Origin: Patescibacteria group bacterium
Lineage (GTDB): Bacteria > Patescibacteriota > Patescibacteriia > GCA-002772895
DNA: 38,341 bases
Assembly: GCA_018895765.1 (NCBI GenBank)
Contig: JAHINX010000013.1
Location: 1 to 38,341 of the forward strand
Direction: 5' to 3'
Position 1 is the stretch's first letter. Each line of letters starts with the position of its first letter. The position numbers and the translations under genes were made by a program. Shown in pieces: positions 1-9,065 of this stretch. The notes below the pieces were generated by a model. It had not been told where the DNA came from. It did no database searches and saw nothing but the letters and a program-made list of their open reading frames with translations.

Positions 1-752
1 ATTTTATTCCCAAAAAACAGGGCTATAACTCCCCCAACTGCTAAAAATGTTCCAAAAGCGACTTCGCTTTTCATTTTTGCTTTTTTCGTTACAATTAAAA
101 TTAATCCATAAACCGCTCCAAAAATATATGCTATAAGCAGAGCGGATATAATCTGCGGAAAACCCAGTCCCGCGCCCAAAACGGCTCCCAGCCGTATATC
201 GCCATCACCAATCCATTTTCCACCGGAAATAAGATATTGCAATAGAAAAAATCCTGCCCCTATGCCTATCGCCAACAAAATATTTAAAATATTTATTCCA
301 ATAAAAACATTTAAAATAAAAAGAATCACAATTAGAGGAAGGGTAATCTTATCCGGCAAAAGCTTATACTTTAGGTCGTATATAAATAAGAAGGACAGCC
401 CTCCCAGCATCGTCCAGTCACGGAGTATAACCCAGCTGAACGCATCAGCATCCGGAGCATAAATCCACCTGTAAAAAAAGGAAAAAACAAAAATTATTCC
501 TAAAACAAACTCTATAATAAAATTAGACCAGTCAATGATCTCTTTACACTTCCTGCATTTTCCTCTTAAAAAAATGAAAGAAAAAAGCGGAAATAAATCG
601 AAAAATGCCAGCTTATATCCGCATTTAGGGCAATATGAACGACCCATTATCGTTTCTTTTTTCCGCATCCTATAAATAGAGGCAGAAATAAAGCTACCGA
701 TGGAAGCGCCAAAAATAAATACAATGAAGGCAACAAGGATGATAAATAGCAT
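1..752 (-). CDS. pilD: Prepilin peptidase (type IV leader peptidase), 3' end outside window
   Basis: This is an integral membrane aspartic protease that removes the leader of type IV prepilins and usually N-methylates the new N-terminal residue. Translation from the ATG at 752 gives the family order: a first membrane segment with GASIGSFISA, a cytoplasmic loop with two CxxC pairs (CPKCGYKL and CRKCKE), then the first catalytic aspartate in IYDLKYKLLPD and the second in GDGDIRLG. Several further hydrophobic segments follow. About 250 codons are visible and the reading frame is open at position 1, so the C-terminus is missing. It lies downstream of a pilin gene and pilM on the same strand, which fits. 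No Shine-Dalgarno site is obvious before the start. Confidence 0.93.
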   Translation of the reverse strand, partial: MLFIILVAFIVFIFGASIGSFISASIYRMRKKETIMGRSYCPKCGYKLAFFDLFPLFSFIFLRGKCRKCKEIIDWSNFIIEFVLGIIFVFSFFYRWIYAPDADAFSWVILRDWTMLGGLSFLFIYDLKYKLLPDKITLPLIVILFILNVFIGINILNILLAIGIGAGFFLLQYLISGGKWIGDGDIRLGAVLGAGLGFPQIISALLIAYIFGAVYGLILIVTKKAKMKSEVAFGTFLAVGGVIALFFGNK

Positions 753-800
753 AATAATAATTCAAAAATTATAAATTTACCTAAAGATATTTTATAAAGG

Positions 801-933
801 CCTAATTCACCTAAGTCCTAATTCACCTAATAAAATTCCAAAGGTCAAATGTCAAATAAATAATTATTTTTTTGGCTTTGGTCATTTATGAATTGGATAT
901 TTTATTAGAAATTAGGTGAATTAGATGAATTAG
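801..933. repeat. Imperfect palindromic intergenic repeat, copy 1
   Basis: The stretch between the pilin gene and the prepilin peptidase gene contains repeated TAATTCACCTAA on the left and the complementary TTAGGTGAATTAG on the right. An AT-rich centre (AAATAATTATT) with GGTCA-type words lies between. The arms can pair for roughly 45 bases. A second copy with the same ends and centre lies at 9066-9194, so this is a dispersed repeat and not a simple terminator. No gene is seen in 753-1036. Confidence 0.7.
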
Positions 934-981
934 AAATTGAAATTTTTTATACTTATATTCTATCTTATTTTTGGGATAAAT

Positions 982-1026
982 AAAAGACAGCCCTCCGCCT
1001 AGGCGACAAATTTGGGGCCGTCTTTT
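982..1026 (-). terminator. Intrinsic terminator after the pilin gene
   Basis: On the minus strand a 12-base stem, AAAAGACGGCCC with GGGCTGTCTTTT, encloses a loop that itself holds the palindrome CGCCTAGGCG. It begins about 10 bases after the pilin stop codon. It should end transcription of the highly expressed pilin before the repeat and the peptidase gene. Confidence 0.75.
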
Positions 1027-1036
1027 AAAATTTTCT

Positions 1037-1480
1037 TTAGTTCATTCCACCCGGAGTGGCAGTATGGACGCCTACTTCCAAGCCACCCGTAGTACCTTCT
1101 AGGGTGAATCCTATGGAGTATGTGCTTCCATCAGCGCTTAGGTATGAATAGTCGGTGCCGTTCGGAGTCGGATTTGATGGAACCATGCTTATATAAGTTG
1201 TTCCGCCTGCATCGCATGTCGCTACAAAACCACCCTCATCAAAACATTTATAACCTGTTGCGCCAAGGACGATAGCCGTGGCAGCTGTCGGATAACTATT
1301 ATTATCAGAAAAATAAAGCTCTAGCGCCGTTGATAATTGTTTTACATCAGAAACGCGTTTTGCGTCACGTGATTTTTGCCTTGCGTTATTCAGGGCCACA
1401 ACTGCCAACGTTGACAATAAACCGATAATCGCAATAACGACTAGAAGCTCAATAAGTGTGAATCCTTTTGTTTTTTTCAT
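1037..1480 (-). CDS. Type IV pilin / prepilin
   Basis: A 147-residue type IV pilin-like protein. The N-terminus is MKKTKG followed by FTLIELLVVIAIIGLL, the canonical prepilin cleavage site (after Gly6) and hydrophobic helix. Glu5 of the mature protein is present, as needed for assembly. The following helix (NARQKSRDAKRVSDVKQL) resembles the pseudopilin/PilA stalk, and a short, Gly/Thr-rich C-terminal head carries two cysteines (in YKCFDE and ATCDAGG) that could form a disulfide. A GGAGG site precedes the ATG by about 10 bases, and a strong terminator follows, so it is probably monocistronic. The peptidase at 1-752 is the expected processing enzyme. Whether it is the major pilin or a minor one cannot be told from sequence. 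Confidence 0.92.
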   Translation of the reverse strand: MKKTKGFTLIELLVVIAIIGLLSTLAVVALNNARQKSRDAKRVSDVKQLSTALELYFSDNNSYPTAATAIVLGATGYKCFDEGGFVATCDAGGTTYISMVPSNPTPNGTDYSYLSADGSTYSIGFTLEGTTGGLEVGVHTATPGGMN

Positions 1481-1660
1481 TTTTGTATGATTTCCTCCTT
1501 ATTTAAAATCAATTGATTTTTTTAAGAAGAAATACTTTTTTTATTAACAAAATACGACCTTTATTAGAAACCTCTCTAAAACATACTGCCTACTACAATC
1601 TTCAAATTTTGGCTATGGCACTATATTTATAAGAAATTCCTTTATTATATTATAGCATAT

Positions 1661-2683
1661 TTATATGATTTCGCGCATGGCCAGACCGATTGCAACAGCA
1701 AACCTTGCACCAATGGCATCCAAAGGTGGCCTCAAATCTTCCGGATAGATTATCCTTGTCCATGGATCGCCATAAAAAACCCTAAGCCCTGTTGCGCTTT
1801 CCAAAGAATTTCCAATTCCCAAAATCATCGCCGTTCCTCCGGTAAGAACAATTTTCTCTATAATAGCATGATTATACTGTTCGCTATAAAGCTCTTTGCA
1901 ATAATTTACTTCATTTGCGATTGATTTTACCATACTGTCAAAAAGCGAATGAGCTGATTCCATTTTCTCCATACTCATGGCTCTTTTTATTTCTTCAGCT
2001 TTCATCAGGTCTGTCTTCATTTTTTCCGCCAAATTTTCCGTAAGCTCGGCTCCACCTATTTTTATAGTCCTGTGGATAACTGGCACCCCTTCTTTTACTA
2101 TTAATATATTTGTTTTTATGGCGCCGATATCTACAATTGCGGAGAGTCCCATATCTTTTCCCAACAAAGAACGTATAAGAGCAAAGCTCTCCGTCTCTAA
2201 ACTGGCAAGCTGAAGTCCGGCTAATTTAAAAATCTCCAAATATTTTGATATCATTTTTTTGGAAGCTGCTGTAGCGGAAATTTTTATTACACCAGGGGGC
2301 ATATCCTTCATTTCAACTTTTTTAAAATCCAATACCAAATCGTCTTCCGGAATAGGCGCAAGTTTTTTTATTTTATTTTTAATCTCTGTTTCCAGCCGTT
2401 TTGGCGGAATATTGCTCAATGTCAGAAGAGTGGTAAAAACAGACGACATCGGCAAACCTGTAATGGCCATTTTGGCAGTCGCGCCGGATTGCTTGTAAAG
2501 AGATGCTAATTCTTTAGCTTTTTCTGCCGTATTCGCTATAATTTGACTGATGGGTTGCATCTCACTATACTCGCTAAATCCATAAGTGACGAGGCGCGCT
2601 CTGCCTCCAACATTTGCAATCTCAACAAGCTTTATCCCGCTTGCGCCGATATCAACACCTAAGTAATTTTGTGACTTAGCCAT
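1661..2683 (-). CDS. pilM: Type IV pilus assembly protein PilM
   Basis: A 340-residue actin-fold ATPase of the PilM/FtsA type, the cytoplasmic member of the PilMNOP alignment complex. Seen: the first phosphate-binding loop YLGVDIGASGIKLVEI at the N-terminus, a central SAIVDIGAIKTNILIVKEG, and the adenosine-binding VLTGGTAMILGIG near the C-terminus. The ATG at 2683 puts the phosphate loop where the family has it; a longer reading frame to 2716 adds residues unlike the family. The pilN, pilO and pilQ genes that often follow are absent here; the next gene on this strand is the pilin, after a 180-base gap in which I see no gene. Confidence 0.9.
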   Translation of the reverse strand: MAKSQNYLGVDIGASGIKLVEIANVGGRARLVTYGFSEYSEMQPISQIIANTAEKAKELASLYKQSGATAKMAITGLPMSSVFTTLLTLSNIPPKRLETEIKNKIKKLAPIPEDDLVLDFKKVEMKDMPPGVIKISATAASKKMISKYLEIFKLAGLQLASLETESFALIRSLLGKDMGLSAIVDIGAIKTNILIVKEGVPVIHRTIKIGGAELTENLAEKMKTDLMKAEEIKRAMSMEKMESAHSLFDSMVKSIANEVNYCKELYSEQYNHAIIEKIVLTGGTAMILGIGNSLESATGLRVFYGDPWTRIIYPEDLRPPLDAIGARFAVAIGLAMREII

Positions 2684-2752
2684 ATTTTTTATTTTACTAT
2701 ATTTATAGTATACCAAATTTTTATGCTTTTGGATAATGCTAATGCGCTATCG

Positions 2753-2842
2753 CGCCACGAATAACACGAATCACAAATAGATTCGTAGTTATTCGTGATT
2801 CGTGCAATTAGTGGATGTACTCGTTATTCGTGAAATCCTCAA
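2753..2842. repeat. CACGAAT-type palindromic repeat abutting a stop codon, copy 1
   Basis: Read on the minus strand it begins two bases before TTGAGGATTTCACGAAT, directly after the stop codon of the transferase gene, and runs through words such as CACGAATCACGAATAAC and GATTCGTGTTATTCGTGG that pair with one another. A closely similar copy sits after lepA at 35501-35598, again starting at the stop codon. The gap 2684-2842 holds nothing else recognisable. Confidence 0.75.
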
Positions 2843-3856
2843 TTATTTTTCCCTAAAGAAAAATAATTCGGTCCAAAAATATACAAATAAAATAGCGACT
2901 AAAACAATTATCTTTGAAAGGCTTGGAAGAAAAATACTGACAATGCCCATAACTGCCGCAACAGACCAATAGAGAAACAGAACTTGACGCGAACTCCAGC
3001 CCTTGTCAATAAGTATGAAATGAAGATGCAGACGATCGCCTGTAAAAATTGATTTTTTTTCTATAAATGCCCGACGAAAAATTACAGCAACAAGGTCAAT
3101 AACGGGCAACGCCAAAACCAGTAGGGTTATGGCAATCTTGGCGCCCGTTAAAATCGCTAATGCGCCCAATATAAATCCGGCCCAAATACTTCCGCCTTCT
3201 CCCAAAAAAATCCGTGCAGGATAAAAATTCAAAAATAAAAATCCGATAAAAACACCGACCAGAATAAGCGCCAAATAAGAAAGTCCGGTTTCTTTAAAAT
3301 TTGTAAGCGTGGAAAATAAAAATATTGCCAATCCGCCCATAACAATTATCCCGCTAACCAGTCCGTCCAGCCCATCCAATATCTTTGTTGTATAGCTCAT
3401 TGTAAAAAGCCATATAAAACCCAAAACAAGGCCAACCGTTCCGCTTAAGTAAACAATTCCTCCCAGCGGATTCGTAATGAAGCCAATTCTTATTCCTCCC
3501 CAAAGCACAATCATAATTGCCGTAACCGGAAAAATAATCTGAAACTTCGGCGAAAAAAAATATCTATCATCCAAAAATCCGCCAATCATAATAAATAGAG
3601 AAGCAAAAAACAGCCAGACAATCTTTATTCCCAATTCTTTTGGCAATAAATCAAAAAAATATAGACCTAATGAAATAACAAAAAAGGCCAAAAATGGCGC
3701 TATCCCGCCTAAAAGAGGTATCGGTTTTTTATGTTTTTTGCGCATGTCATCCGGAGTGTCTTGGATTTTGAAAAACAAAGCTATTTTTCTGACAGCCAGA
3801 GTTAGCAAAAAACTTAAAATAACTGCAATGCCAAAAATCAATAAATACAAAGTCAT
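2843..3856 (-). CDS. MraY/WecA-family polyprenyl-phosphate sugar-1-phosphate transferase
   Basis: A 337-residue polytopic membrane enzyme that transfers a sugar-1-phosphate from a UDP-sugar to a polyprenyl phosphate, starting cell-wall or surface-glycan assembly. Family motifs in order: GGFLDDR (the DDxx motif), TKILDGLDGL, FLGEGGSIWAG and DRLHLHFIL (the HxH of the WecA branch). Two positions deviate: the residue that is usually Asn is Lys in TKILDGLDG, and the usual F-x-GD-x-GS reads FLGEGGS. About ten hydrophobic segments are visible. The HxH and the absence of MraY-specific context favour WecA/TagO-like over MraY. No Shine-Dalgarno site precedes the ATG. Confidence 0.87.
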   Translation of the reverse strand: MTLYLLIFGIAVILSFLLTLAVRKIALFFKIQDTPDDMRKKHKKPIPLLGGIAPFLAFFVISLGLYFFDLLPKELGIKIVWLFFASLFIMIGGFLDDRYFFSPKFQIIFPVTAIMIVLWGGIRIGFITNPLGGIVYLSGTVGLVLGFIWLFTMSYTTKILDGLDGLVSGIIVMGGLAIFLFSTLTNFKETGLSYLALILVGVFIGFLFLNFYPARIFLGEGGSIWAGFILGALAILTGAKIAITLLVLALPVIDLVAVIFRRAFIEKKSIFTGDRLHLHFILIDKGWSSRQVLFLYWSVAAVMGIVSIFLPSLSKIIVLVAILFVYFWTELFFFREK

Positions 3857-3899
3857 TATTTTGTTAATATTTTATTATATTGTCATTATACATAATTTG

Positions 3900-3929
3900 T
3901 TGACAAAAAAGCTAATTTTATGCTAAATT
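3900..3929 (+). promoter_or_regulatory. Promoter of the 3949 gene
   Basis: A consensus -35 TTGACA at 3900-3905 is followed after 18 bases by TAAATT at 3924-3929, preceded by TGC (extended -10). The Shine-Dalgarno site CGGAGGAG lies just before the ATG at 3949. Confidence 0.75.
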
Positions 3930-3948
3930 AAAATAAACGGAGGAGAAA

Positions 3949-4494
3949 ATGAAAACACGACCGATTCCTGCAATTAAGTTCCTTATACAAGTTTGCGCAA
4001 TTAAAAACGCCAAAGAATTTTGGAAAGATTTTCCGCTGGAAAATTTCAAAGAACAATCGCCTGAAAGAAAAGATAAGTCGACCTTTGTTGTAGCGAGCTA
4101 TGAAAAAATGCAAGACTCAACTATCGTATATAAGGTCTGCGGAAAAAATCTAATCTACAGCCAATGGCAAACAGTAACGCTACTCCATATGCATCTAAAA
4201 AAGAGCGCCGTAGTTGACGAAAGGATTGTAAGATTCTTCAATGATGAAGAGTTCAATGAAGAATATAAAAACTACAGAGGACCTCTTATCGTTCTTATTC
4301 CGCCAGACTCGTCCGAGTTTACGCTTGAAGAAGAGAAATTTGAACCAGCATATGTTAGAAGCAAAATAGGACAACTCCACCGGGCAATAAAGCGGATCCA
4401 AGCCAATTGCCCACATAAAAATTATAGCTTATCCGAATTTAGCAGCGATTTGGCCACATGTGATGATTGCGCTAAAATTATCAATCCATTTTAG
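3949..4494 (+). CDS. Unknown protein with C-terminal CxH/CxxC motif
   Basis: I do not recognise this 181-residue protein. It is soluble, mixed alpha/beta in composition and acidic in the middle. Near its end it has Cys154-Pro-His156 and Cys171-x2-Cys174, a spacing that could bind zinc. It has its own strong promoter (3900-3929), a good ribosome binding site (GGAGGAG) and its own terminator (4504-4533), so it is an independent unit set between two genes on the opposite strand. A similar C-terminal Cys/His arrangement occurs in the small gene at 14735. The function is unknown. Confidence 0.8.
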   Translation: MKTRPIPAIKFLIQVCAIKNAKEFWKDFPLENFKEQSPERKDKSTFVVASYEKMQDSTIVYKVCGKNLIYSQWQTVTLLHMHLKKSAVVDERIVRFFNDEEFNEEYKNYRGPLIVLIPPDSSEFTLEEEKFEPAYVRSKIGQLHRAIKRIQANCPHKNYSLSEFSSDLATCDDCAKIINPF

Positions 4495-4503
4495 AAATTA
4501 TAA

Positions 4504-4533
4504 AACTCCGACGAAAGCCGGAGTTATTTTTTT
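4504..4533 (+). terminator. Intrinsic terminator after the 3949 gene
   Basis: The stem AACTCCG with CGGAGTT encloses an 8-base loop and is followed by ATTTTTTT. Confidence 0.88.
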
Positions 4534-4575
4534 CTTTAGGCACGAAGCGCCGTATGTTTTCTTGTTTTTTTGCTT

Positions 4576-5943
4576 CTATTCCCAATTCAGCAAAAACCAC
4601 AAATGTCTTACGGCCGCGTTAATATTCAGCTGTCTCGCGTTTTTTACTTTACCTTCCAAATGCCTGCTGGAAATTGCGCTAAAAAATAAAACGTTCTTTA
4701 TCCTTCTGACTGAAGCGTCCGGGTCAATGGAAAACAAAAGCGAAACGGTTCCGGCAACAAGGGGCGAGGCCATTGAAGTTCCGGCCCAGCTCTCATACTT
4801 ATTACCTATCACACAGCTCGGCACATTAACGCCCGGGGCGGCAATGTCAACATTTTCTCTTCCATAATTTGAAAAATGGGCCAGCTTTCCGCTTTCTGCA
4901 TAAGCCGCAACCGAAATAATATTTGGCAATCTCCATCCGGCAGGATACATTTTTGGCTTCGTATCCATATCCATCTTTTCATTGCCGGCCGCAACAACAA
5001 ATACCTTCCGCTTCATCCGCTTTATTGCCGACAAAACAACTTTTGATTCAAAAAACATCATAAAACTCATATTCACAGCGTGAAATGTTATCTCGCCTCT
5101 TCGTTCCAGTTTTCTGTAATGCTTCAACCCTCTGGCAATATCTGACGCAAAGTAAAACCCAAAATCATTATAATTTACAATCAGAGGCAGAATATACGAA
5201 TTGGGAGCGGCAACACCTTCAACGCCCTGCATATCGCGATGGCCGGCAGCCAGACAGGAAACGTGCGTGCCATGATCACCCATGTAGTATTTCATTCGAT
5301 TTCTATTACTCACCCAAAAGTATGGCTCGCGCAACTTATATCTCAAAACCGGCCTTATGTCGTCATGCATAAACTCCGGCCCGCTATCAACAACCACAAC
5401 TCCGTTTGGCGAAAGAGGTATCCGCTTTTCTTTTATAAAATTATGCGCGTCATTCAACTGGATAGAATATTTATTTCTCTGGTCATACCAAGGGACAATC
5501 AGTTCTTTTCTGCGGGGCCTGCGCCGTCCGGGATAAGCTTTTGTTTTTTTCAAACCTTCTTTTTCATACGATTCAATATATGCATAAGAAATATCTTTGT
5601 CCGGCAAGGTAAGCGCCATTTTTTCAAATTCCTTTGGAATATTTATGTCGCTTGTTGCTTTTTGAGGGTGTCTTGCTTCCGCAATATCATAGCCAAACAC
5701 ATCGTATTCTATTAGTACCAAACCCATCTTTTTGAAAAATTTTTCCTTAACTTTTTGTGGCGTTCCCGGAGAGAATTTAACGTTAACTCGCCTAACATTC
5801 GGCTTATTCTTGTACGCACCTACTACTTTTTGCGGGATTTTTTGAATAGACTGATTTTCCAGGTTGCAATAAAAACTGGAGCCGGTAAATACAAAAAGAA
5901 TGGCGACAAACGCCAGTATAAACCAAGAAATTTTTCCTTTCAT
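4576..5943 (-). CDS. Subtilisin-like (S8) serine protease, exported
   Basis: A 455-residue S8 family peptidase. The ATG at 5943 is chosen because AAAGGAGG lies just before it; a longer frame reaches 6042 but would run into a palindromic repeat. The first 26 residues form a signal peptide or anchor (MKGKISWFILAFVAILF, then a Cys in SSFYC that is not a clear lipobox). A propeptide-like region of about 150 residues follows. The catalytic triad is complete: Asp186 in VVVVDSG, His224 in GDHGTHVS and Ser390 in GTSMASP, with the oxyanion Asn321 in AAGNE. The protein would act outside the cytoplasmic membrane. It lies downstream of the Clp ATPase gene on the same strand. Confidence 0.92.
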   Translation of the reverse strand: MKGKISWFILAFVAILFVFTGSSFYCNLENQSIQKIPQKVVGAYKNKPNVRRVNVKFSPGTPQKVKEKFFKKMGLVLIEYDVFGYDIAEARHPQKATSDINIPKEFEKMALTLPDKDISYAYIESYEKEGLKKTKAYPGRRRPRRKELIVPWYDQRNKYSIQLNDAHNFIKEKRIPLSPNGVVVVDSGPEFMHDDIRPVLRYKLREPYFWVSNRNRMKYYMGDHGTHVSCLAAGHRDMQGVEGVAAPNSYILPLIVNYNDFGFYFASDIARGLKHYRKLERRGEITFHAVNMSFMMFFESKVVLSAIKRMKRKVFVVAAGNEKMDMDTKPKMYPAGWRLPNIISVAAYAESGKLAHFSNYGRENVDIAAPGVNVPSCVIGNKYESWAGTSMASPLVAGTVSLLFSIDPDASVRRIKNVLFFSAISSRHLEGKVKNARQLNINAAVRHLWFLLNWE

Positions 5944-6004
5944 CGGCTTCCTCCTTTGGTTAAGGAACGATTGTCGTCGCTTCGCGTTGTTTTGCGACTC
6001 TGCT

Positions 6005-6056
6005 GTTTCGCGTAGGTTTCGCGATAAAACGTTTAATCGCAAAACCTACGCGAAAC
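6005..6056. repeat. 52-base near-perfect palindrome
   Basis: Arms of 21 bases beginning GTTTCGCGTAGGTTT pair with one mismatch around a short loop. It lies 18 bases beyond the Clp ATPase stop codon and before the protease ribosome binding site. There is no U-run, so it is more likely a repeat or an mRNA-stabilising hairpin than an intrinsic terminator. Confidence 0.7.
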
Positions 6057-6074
6057 TAAAAACGCAAAACCACG

Positions 6075-8702
6075 CTAAATCTTTCTGCCTTGTTCTATCT
6101 CTATATCGGACAAGCTATGAAATATAATCTTGTCCCTCCTCTTCACTTTACCGCCTAAAAGCATATTTGCCAAGCGATCCTCAATTTCGCGGGCAATAAC
6201 CCTGCGCAAAGGCCTGGCGCCAAATTTTGGATCAAACCCCAACTTTGCCAGCTCTTTTAAGGCCTTTTCTTCTACAACAAGCTCTATGCCCTTGGTTTCC
6301 ATTTTTTTAGCAATCTTTATTATAAGCAGTCCGGCAATTTTTACAATCTCGTCTTCGTGAAGCGGACGGAAAACAACAACACCGTCAAAACGGTTTAAAA
6401 ATTCCGGCCGGAAATATTGGCTCAGTTTTTCATCAACAAGCATTTCTTTTATTTGCAGAGCTTTTGTTCCGGCTTTTATTTCCCGAGCGATAAAATCACT
6501 ACCCGCGTTTGAAGTCGCAACCAAAATAATATTTGTAAAATCTATAGTTTTCCCTTTTCCGTCAGTCAACCGGCCATCTTCCATCACCTGTAAAAACAAA
6601 TTTAAAATATCGGGATGAGCTTTTTCCAGTTCATCTAATAATAGTAGGGCATAAGGGCTTTTTCTGATTGCTTCTGTCAAATATCCGGACTCCCCTTCTT
6701 TTCCAATCATCCTGTAAACGCTTTGCTTTTCCTGATATTCAGACATATCCAGCCGGACCATTGCTTCCTCGTTTCCAAAATAAACTTCCGCAATTGTTTT
6801 TGCAAGTTCTGTTTTTCCAACACCGGTCGGGCCCAAAAATAAAAAATTTGCAATCGGGCGTTTGCCAGATTCCATCCCTGCGCGAGCTCGACGCAAAGCG
6901 CGGGAAACAGCATCAACTGCCTCTTCCTGTCCAATAATCCGATTATGTATAACTTCTTCCAACTTTAATAATTTTTCTTTCTCACCCTCCGTAAGAGCAG
7001 AAACTGGAATCTTGCTTTTTTCACTGACTATCTTTGCAATATCTTCTTGATTTACCAAAGAATTTACACCGCGCGCAGATTTTACCGCCAAGCCAGCTTC
7101 TTTTATTATTGCAACGGCTTTTTCAGGCAAATAACGGTCATGCAAGTATTTATCCGAAAGATTAACTGCAGCCGCAAGCGCATCATAAGAAAAATAAACA
7201 CCTGTTTGATATTCAATTTGCGCTGATTCGGCTTCCAAAATCTGGATTGCCAGATTTTTATCCGGTTCCGGTACTTCCACGCGCTCAAAAATTCCCGAGA
7301 GAGCAGTCTCTTCAACAACGCGCTTATACCCTTCGGGCGTGGTTGACGCCAAAACCGGCACGCGCACTTTGTTTAATTCTTCAGCTAAAAGAGCGGCCAG
7401 AGAAATCCCGTCTCCGCTTAAAAAATATTCCAAATTCGGAATATCCAAAACAATATTTCCGGAGTTCGCCACATCAGTCATTACCGCCATCAATTTTTTT
7501 CCGGCTTCCTCGCCGGTCGCACCTCCTAAAATTTCTGAAAGCGAAAGCCGTATCAAACGCTTGTCTTGAAAATCTTTTGGCACATCTTCTTTTATCATCA
7601 GTTCCGCAACGCCATCTATAATCGCCGACTTGCCAACTCCGCGCTCTCCAACAAGGACAACGCCCCTACTTTTACTTTCAATAATTCTGAAAATATTTTT
7701 AAAACTTTCTTCCCGTCCGATACAAAAATCAATTGCTCCGCGTCTGGCAAAAAAAGTTATATCTTCGCTAAATCTGTCCAAAACCGGAGTTTGCACAGCA
7801 GTCATAGCGCGGTTCATTTTTCCACGTGGCCGAAACACGCTAGCTTGCTTAAATTCTGCATATCGCGCGCGAAGCTTATCTTGGATTTCCACCCATTTAA
7901 CAACATTTTCCAGTTTTTCTTCATTTATATTTAAATCATATAAAATTTCTTTTAAAATCGCGCTTGCCTTTACCACCTCCAAACAAAGAATGTTTGATCT
8001 TGCTTTTTTATTTTTATGAAGAGCGGCTGTGATATAGGTATTAAGTAAAATTTGCAAGACAGACACGTCTAAACCACCCCTACCTTCTTTATGTGACAGG
8101 TGACGCAAAACCCGGTCTTTTATTGACTTTATCGGGATACCCAACCGGCCGAAAAGAATTTTCATTTTCGGCTTATTTAATAATGTTAAAAATAAATATT
8201 CTGGCAAAACGGCGCTTTTTTCTTTTTTTGCCAGCATAATCGCTTCTTCCAGCGCTTCCTCGGAATGCAAGCTGAAGCTCCGCGCCACATCAATTTGCTT
8301 ATAATTTTTTAGCTCTTCAGGAAGCGCGGTTTTGATTTCAAATTTTTCTCCTGCGCTTATTTTTAAAGGATTTTCAAAAAAGTGCGCCGCGCGCGTGATA
8401 CGTGAAGCAAAATACAATAAGCCAAAGAGCGCCAAAAAGAAAATCAGCAAATGTATGTTTGGAGTTAGCCAAAAACTGCGATGAAAAAAACCCCGCGCGC
8501 CGGAAAGATAAACTTGATAAAAAAGATTTAGAATCCCAAAAAGCCCAAATAAAATCAGCGCCGCGTCAATAAATTTATTCCATAAACGTTTAATTTTTTT
8601 TATTGGCACATCTTTTGCCGTCATTGCTCCGCCCCAATACAAAAAATAATCACCTGTAAAAATTCCGGCTCTCCCACGCTGTTTGTCTTTTAATAAGTTC
8701 AT
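6075..8702 (-). CDS. Membrane-tethered ClpC/ClpB-like double AAA+ ATPase
   Basis: An 875-residue Hsp100/Clp ATPase that would unfold or disaggregate proteins at the membrane. Residues 42-66 and 80-100 are two hydrophobic segments, an unusual N-terminal anchor. A Clp-N-like region follows (about 138-270). D1 has Walker A GERGVGKS at 352-359, but the Walker B position reads NIVLDIPN, lacking the usual DE pair. D2 is intact: GPTGVGKT at 624-631, LLLLDELEKA, TSNAG, and a C-terminal FGARPLRR. I see no IGF/LGF-type ClpP loop after the D2 TSNAG motif, which argues against simple ClpP docking. The start is supported by an ATGA overlap with the upstream membrane-protein gene, implying translational coupling. 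Confidence 0.9.
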   Translation of the reverse strand: MNLLKDKQRGRAGIFTGDYFLYWGGAMTAKDVPIKKIKRLWNKFIDAALILFGLFGILNLFYQVYLSGARGFFHRSFWLTPNIHLLIFFLALFGLLYFASRITRAAHFFENPLKISAGEKFEIKTALPEELKNYKQIDVARSFSLHSEEALEEAIMLAKKEKSAVLPEYLFLTLLNKPKMKILFGRLGIPIKSIKDRVLRHLSHKEGRGGLDVSVLQILLNTYITAALHKNKKARSNILCLEVVKASAILKEILYDLNINEEKLENVVKWVEIQDKLRARYAEFKQASVFRPRGKMNRAMTAVQTPVLDRFSEDITFFARRGAIDFCIGREESFKNIFRIIESKSRGVVLVGERGVGKSAIIDGVAELMIKEDVPKDFQDKRLIRLSLSEILGGATGEEAGKKLMAVMTDVANSGNIVLDIPNLEYFLSGDGISLAALLAEELNKVRVPVLASTTPEGYKRVVEETALSGIFERVEVPEPDKNLAIQILEAESAQIEYQTGVYFSYDALAAAVNLSDKYLHDRYLPEKAVAIIKEAGLAVKSARGVNSLVNQEDIAKIVSEKSKIPVSALTEGEKEKLLKLEEVIHNRIIGQEEAVDAVSRALRRARAGMESGKRPIANFLFLGPTGVGKTELAKTIAEVYFGNEEAMVRLDMSEYQEKQSVYRMIGKEGESGYLTEAIRKSPYALLLLDELEKAHPDILNLFLQVMEDGRLTDGKGKTIDFTNIILVATSNAGSDFIAREIKAGTKALQIKEMLVDEKLSQYFRPEFLNRFDGVVVFRPLHEDEIVKIAGLLIIKIAKKMETKGIELVVEEKALKELAKLGFDPKFGARPLRRVIAREIEDRLANMLLGGKVKRRDKIIFHSLSDIEIEQGRKI

Positions 8703-9052
8703 AAGATCGATAAATGTAATGCTATAAAATATATAGTAATAACCGGCAAAATAAGATAAATCACGAATAAAACGGAATAAAACGCGCTAAATAACAGAAA
8801 TGCAAGCGAACGGAAAATAATTTGAAAAAAACGCATAAAAAAACTGACGATTCTGCCCTGCAAATCATACTGCCCAAACATTGGAGTAAAAATATTTTTT
8901 GCCCAAATACTAACACCCAAAAGATTCTCTAATTCCAAAATGCTTCTGCCAACCCAGCGAATTGCCAAAACCAGCCCCTTAGAATACCACCAGAGGGGGA
9001 AGTAAAGGACATCAAATATAGCGTCTATTAAGATAAGCTTTAAAAAGTTCAT
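8699..9052 (-). CDS. Small membrane protein coupled to the Clp ATPase
   Basis: I do not recognise a named family. The 117-residue product has about three hydrophobic segments and a Trp/Phe-rich middle (WAKNIFTPMFGQYDLQG). Its stop codon overlaps the ATG of the Clp ATPase (ATGA), so the two are almost certainly co-translated and may act together at the membrane. The ATG at 9052 is preferred; a GTG at 9070 is possible but would start inside the repeat at 9066-9194. That repeat separates this gene from the next membrane-protein gene upstream. Confidence 0.75.
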   Translation of the reverse strand: MNFLKLILIDAIFDVLYFPLWWYSKGLVLAIRWVGRSILELENLLGVSIWAKNIFTPMFGQYDLQGRIVSFFMRFFQIIFRSLAFLLFSAFYSVLFVIYLILPVITIYFIALHLSIL

Positions 9053-9065
9053 AAAAAATTCAAAA

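Noticed and set aside
4460..4867. Plus-strand frames overlapping the S8 protease and other well-supported genes
   Set aside because: These are mirror frames of conserved coding sequence without ribosome binding sites or family similarity.
5944..6042. A longer N-terminus for the S8 protease
   Set aside because: The added 33 residues come from the region next to the 52-base palindrome, are basic and unlike a signal peptide, while a good ribosome binding site precedes the ATG at 5943.
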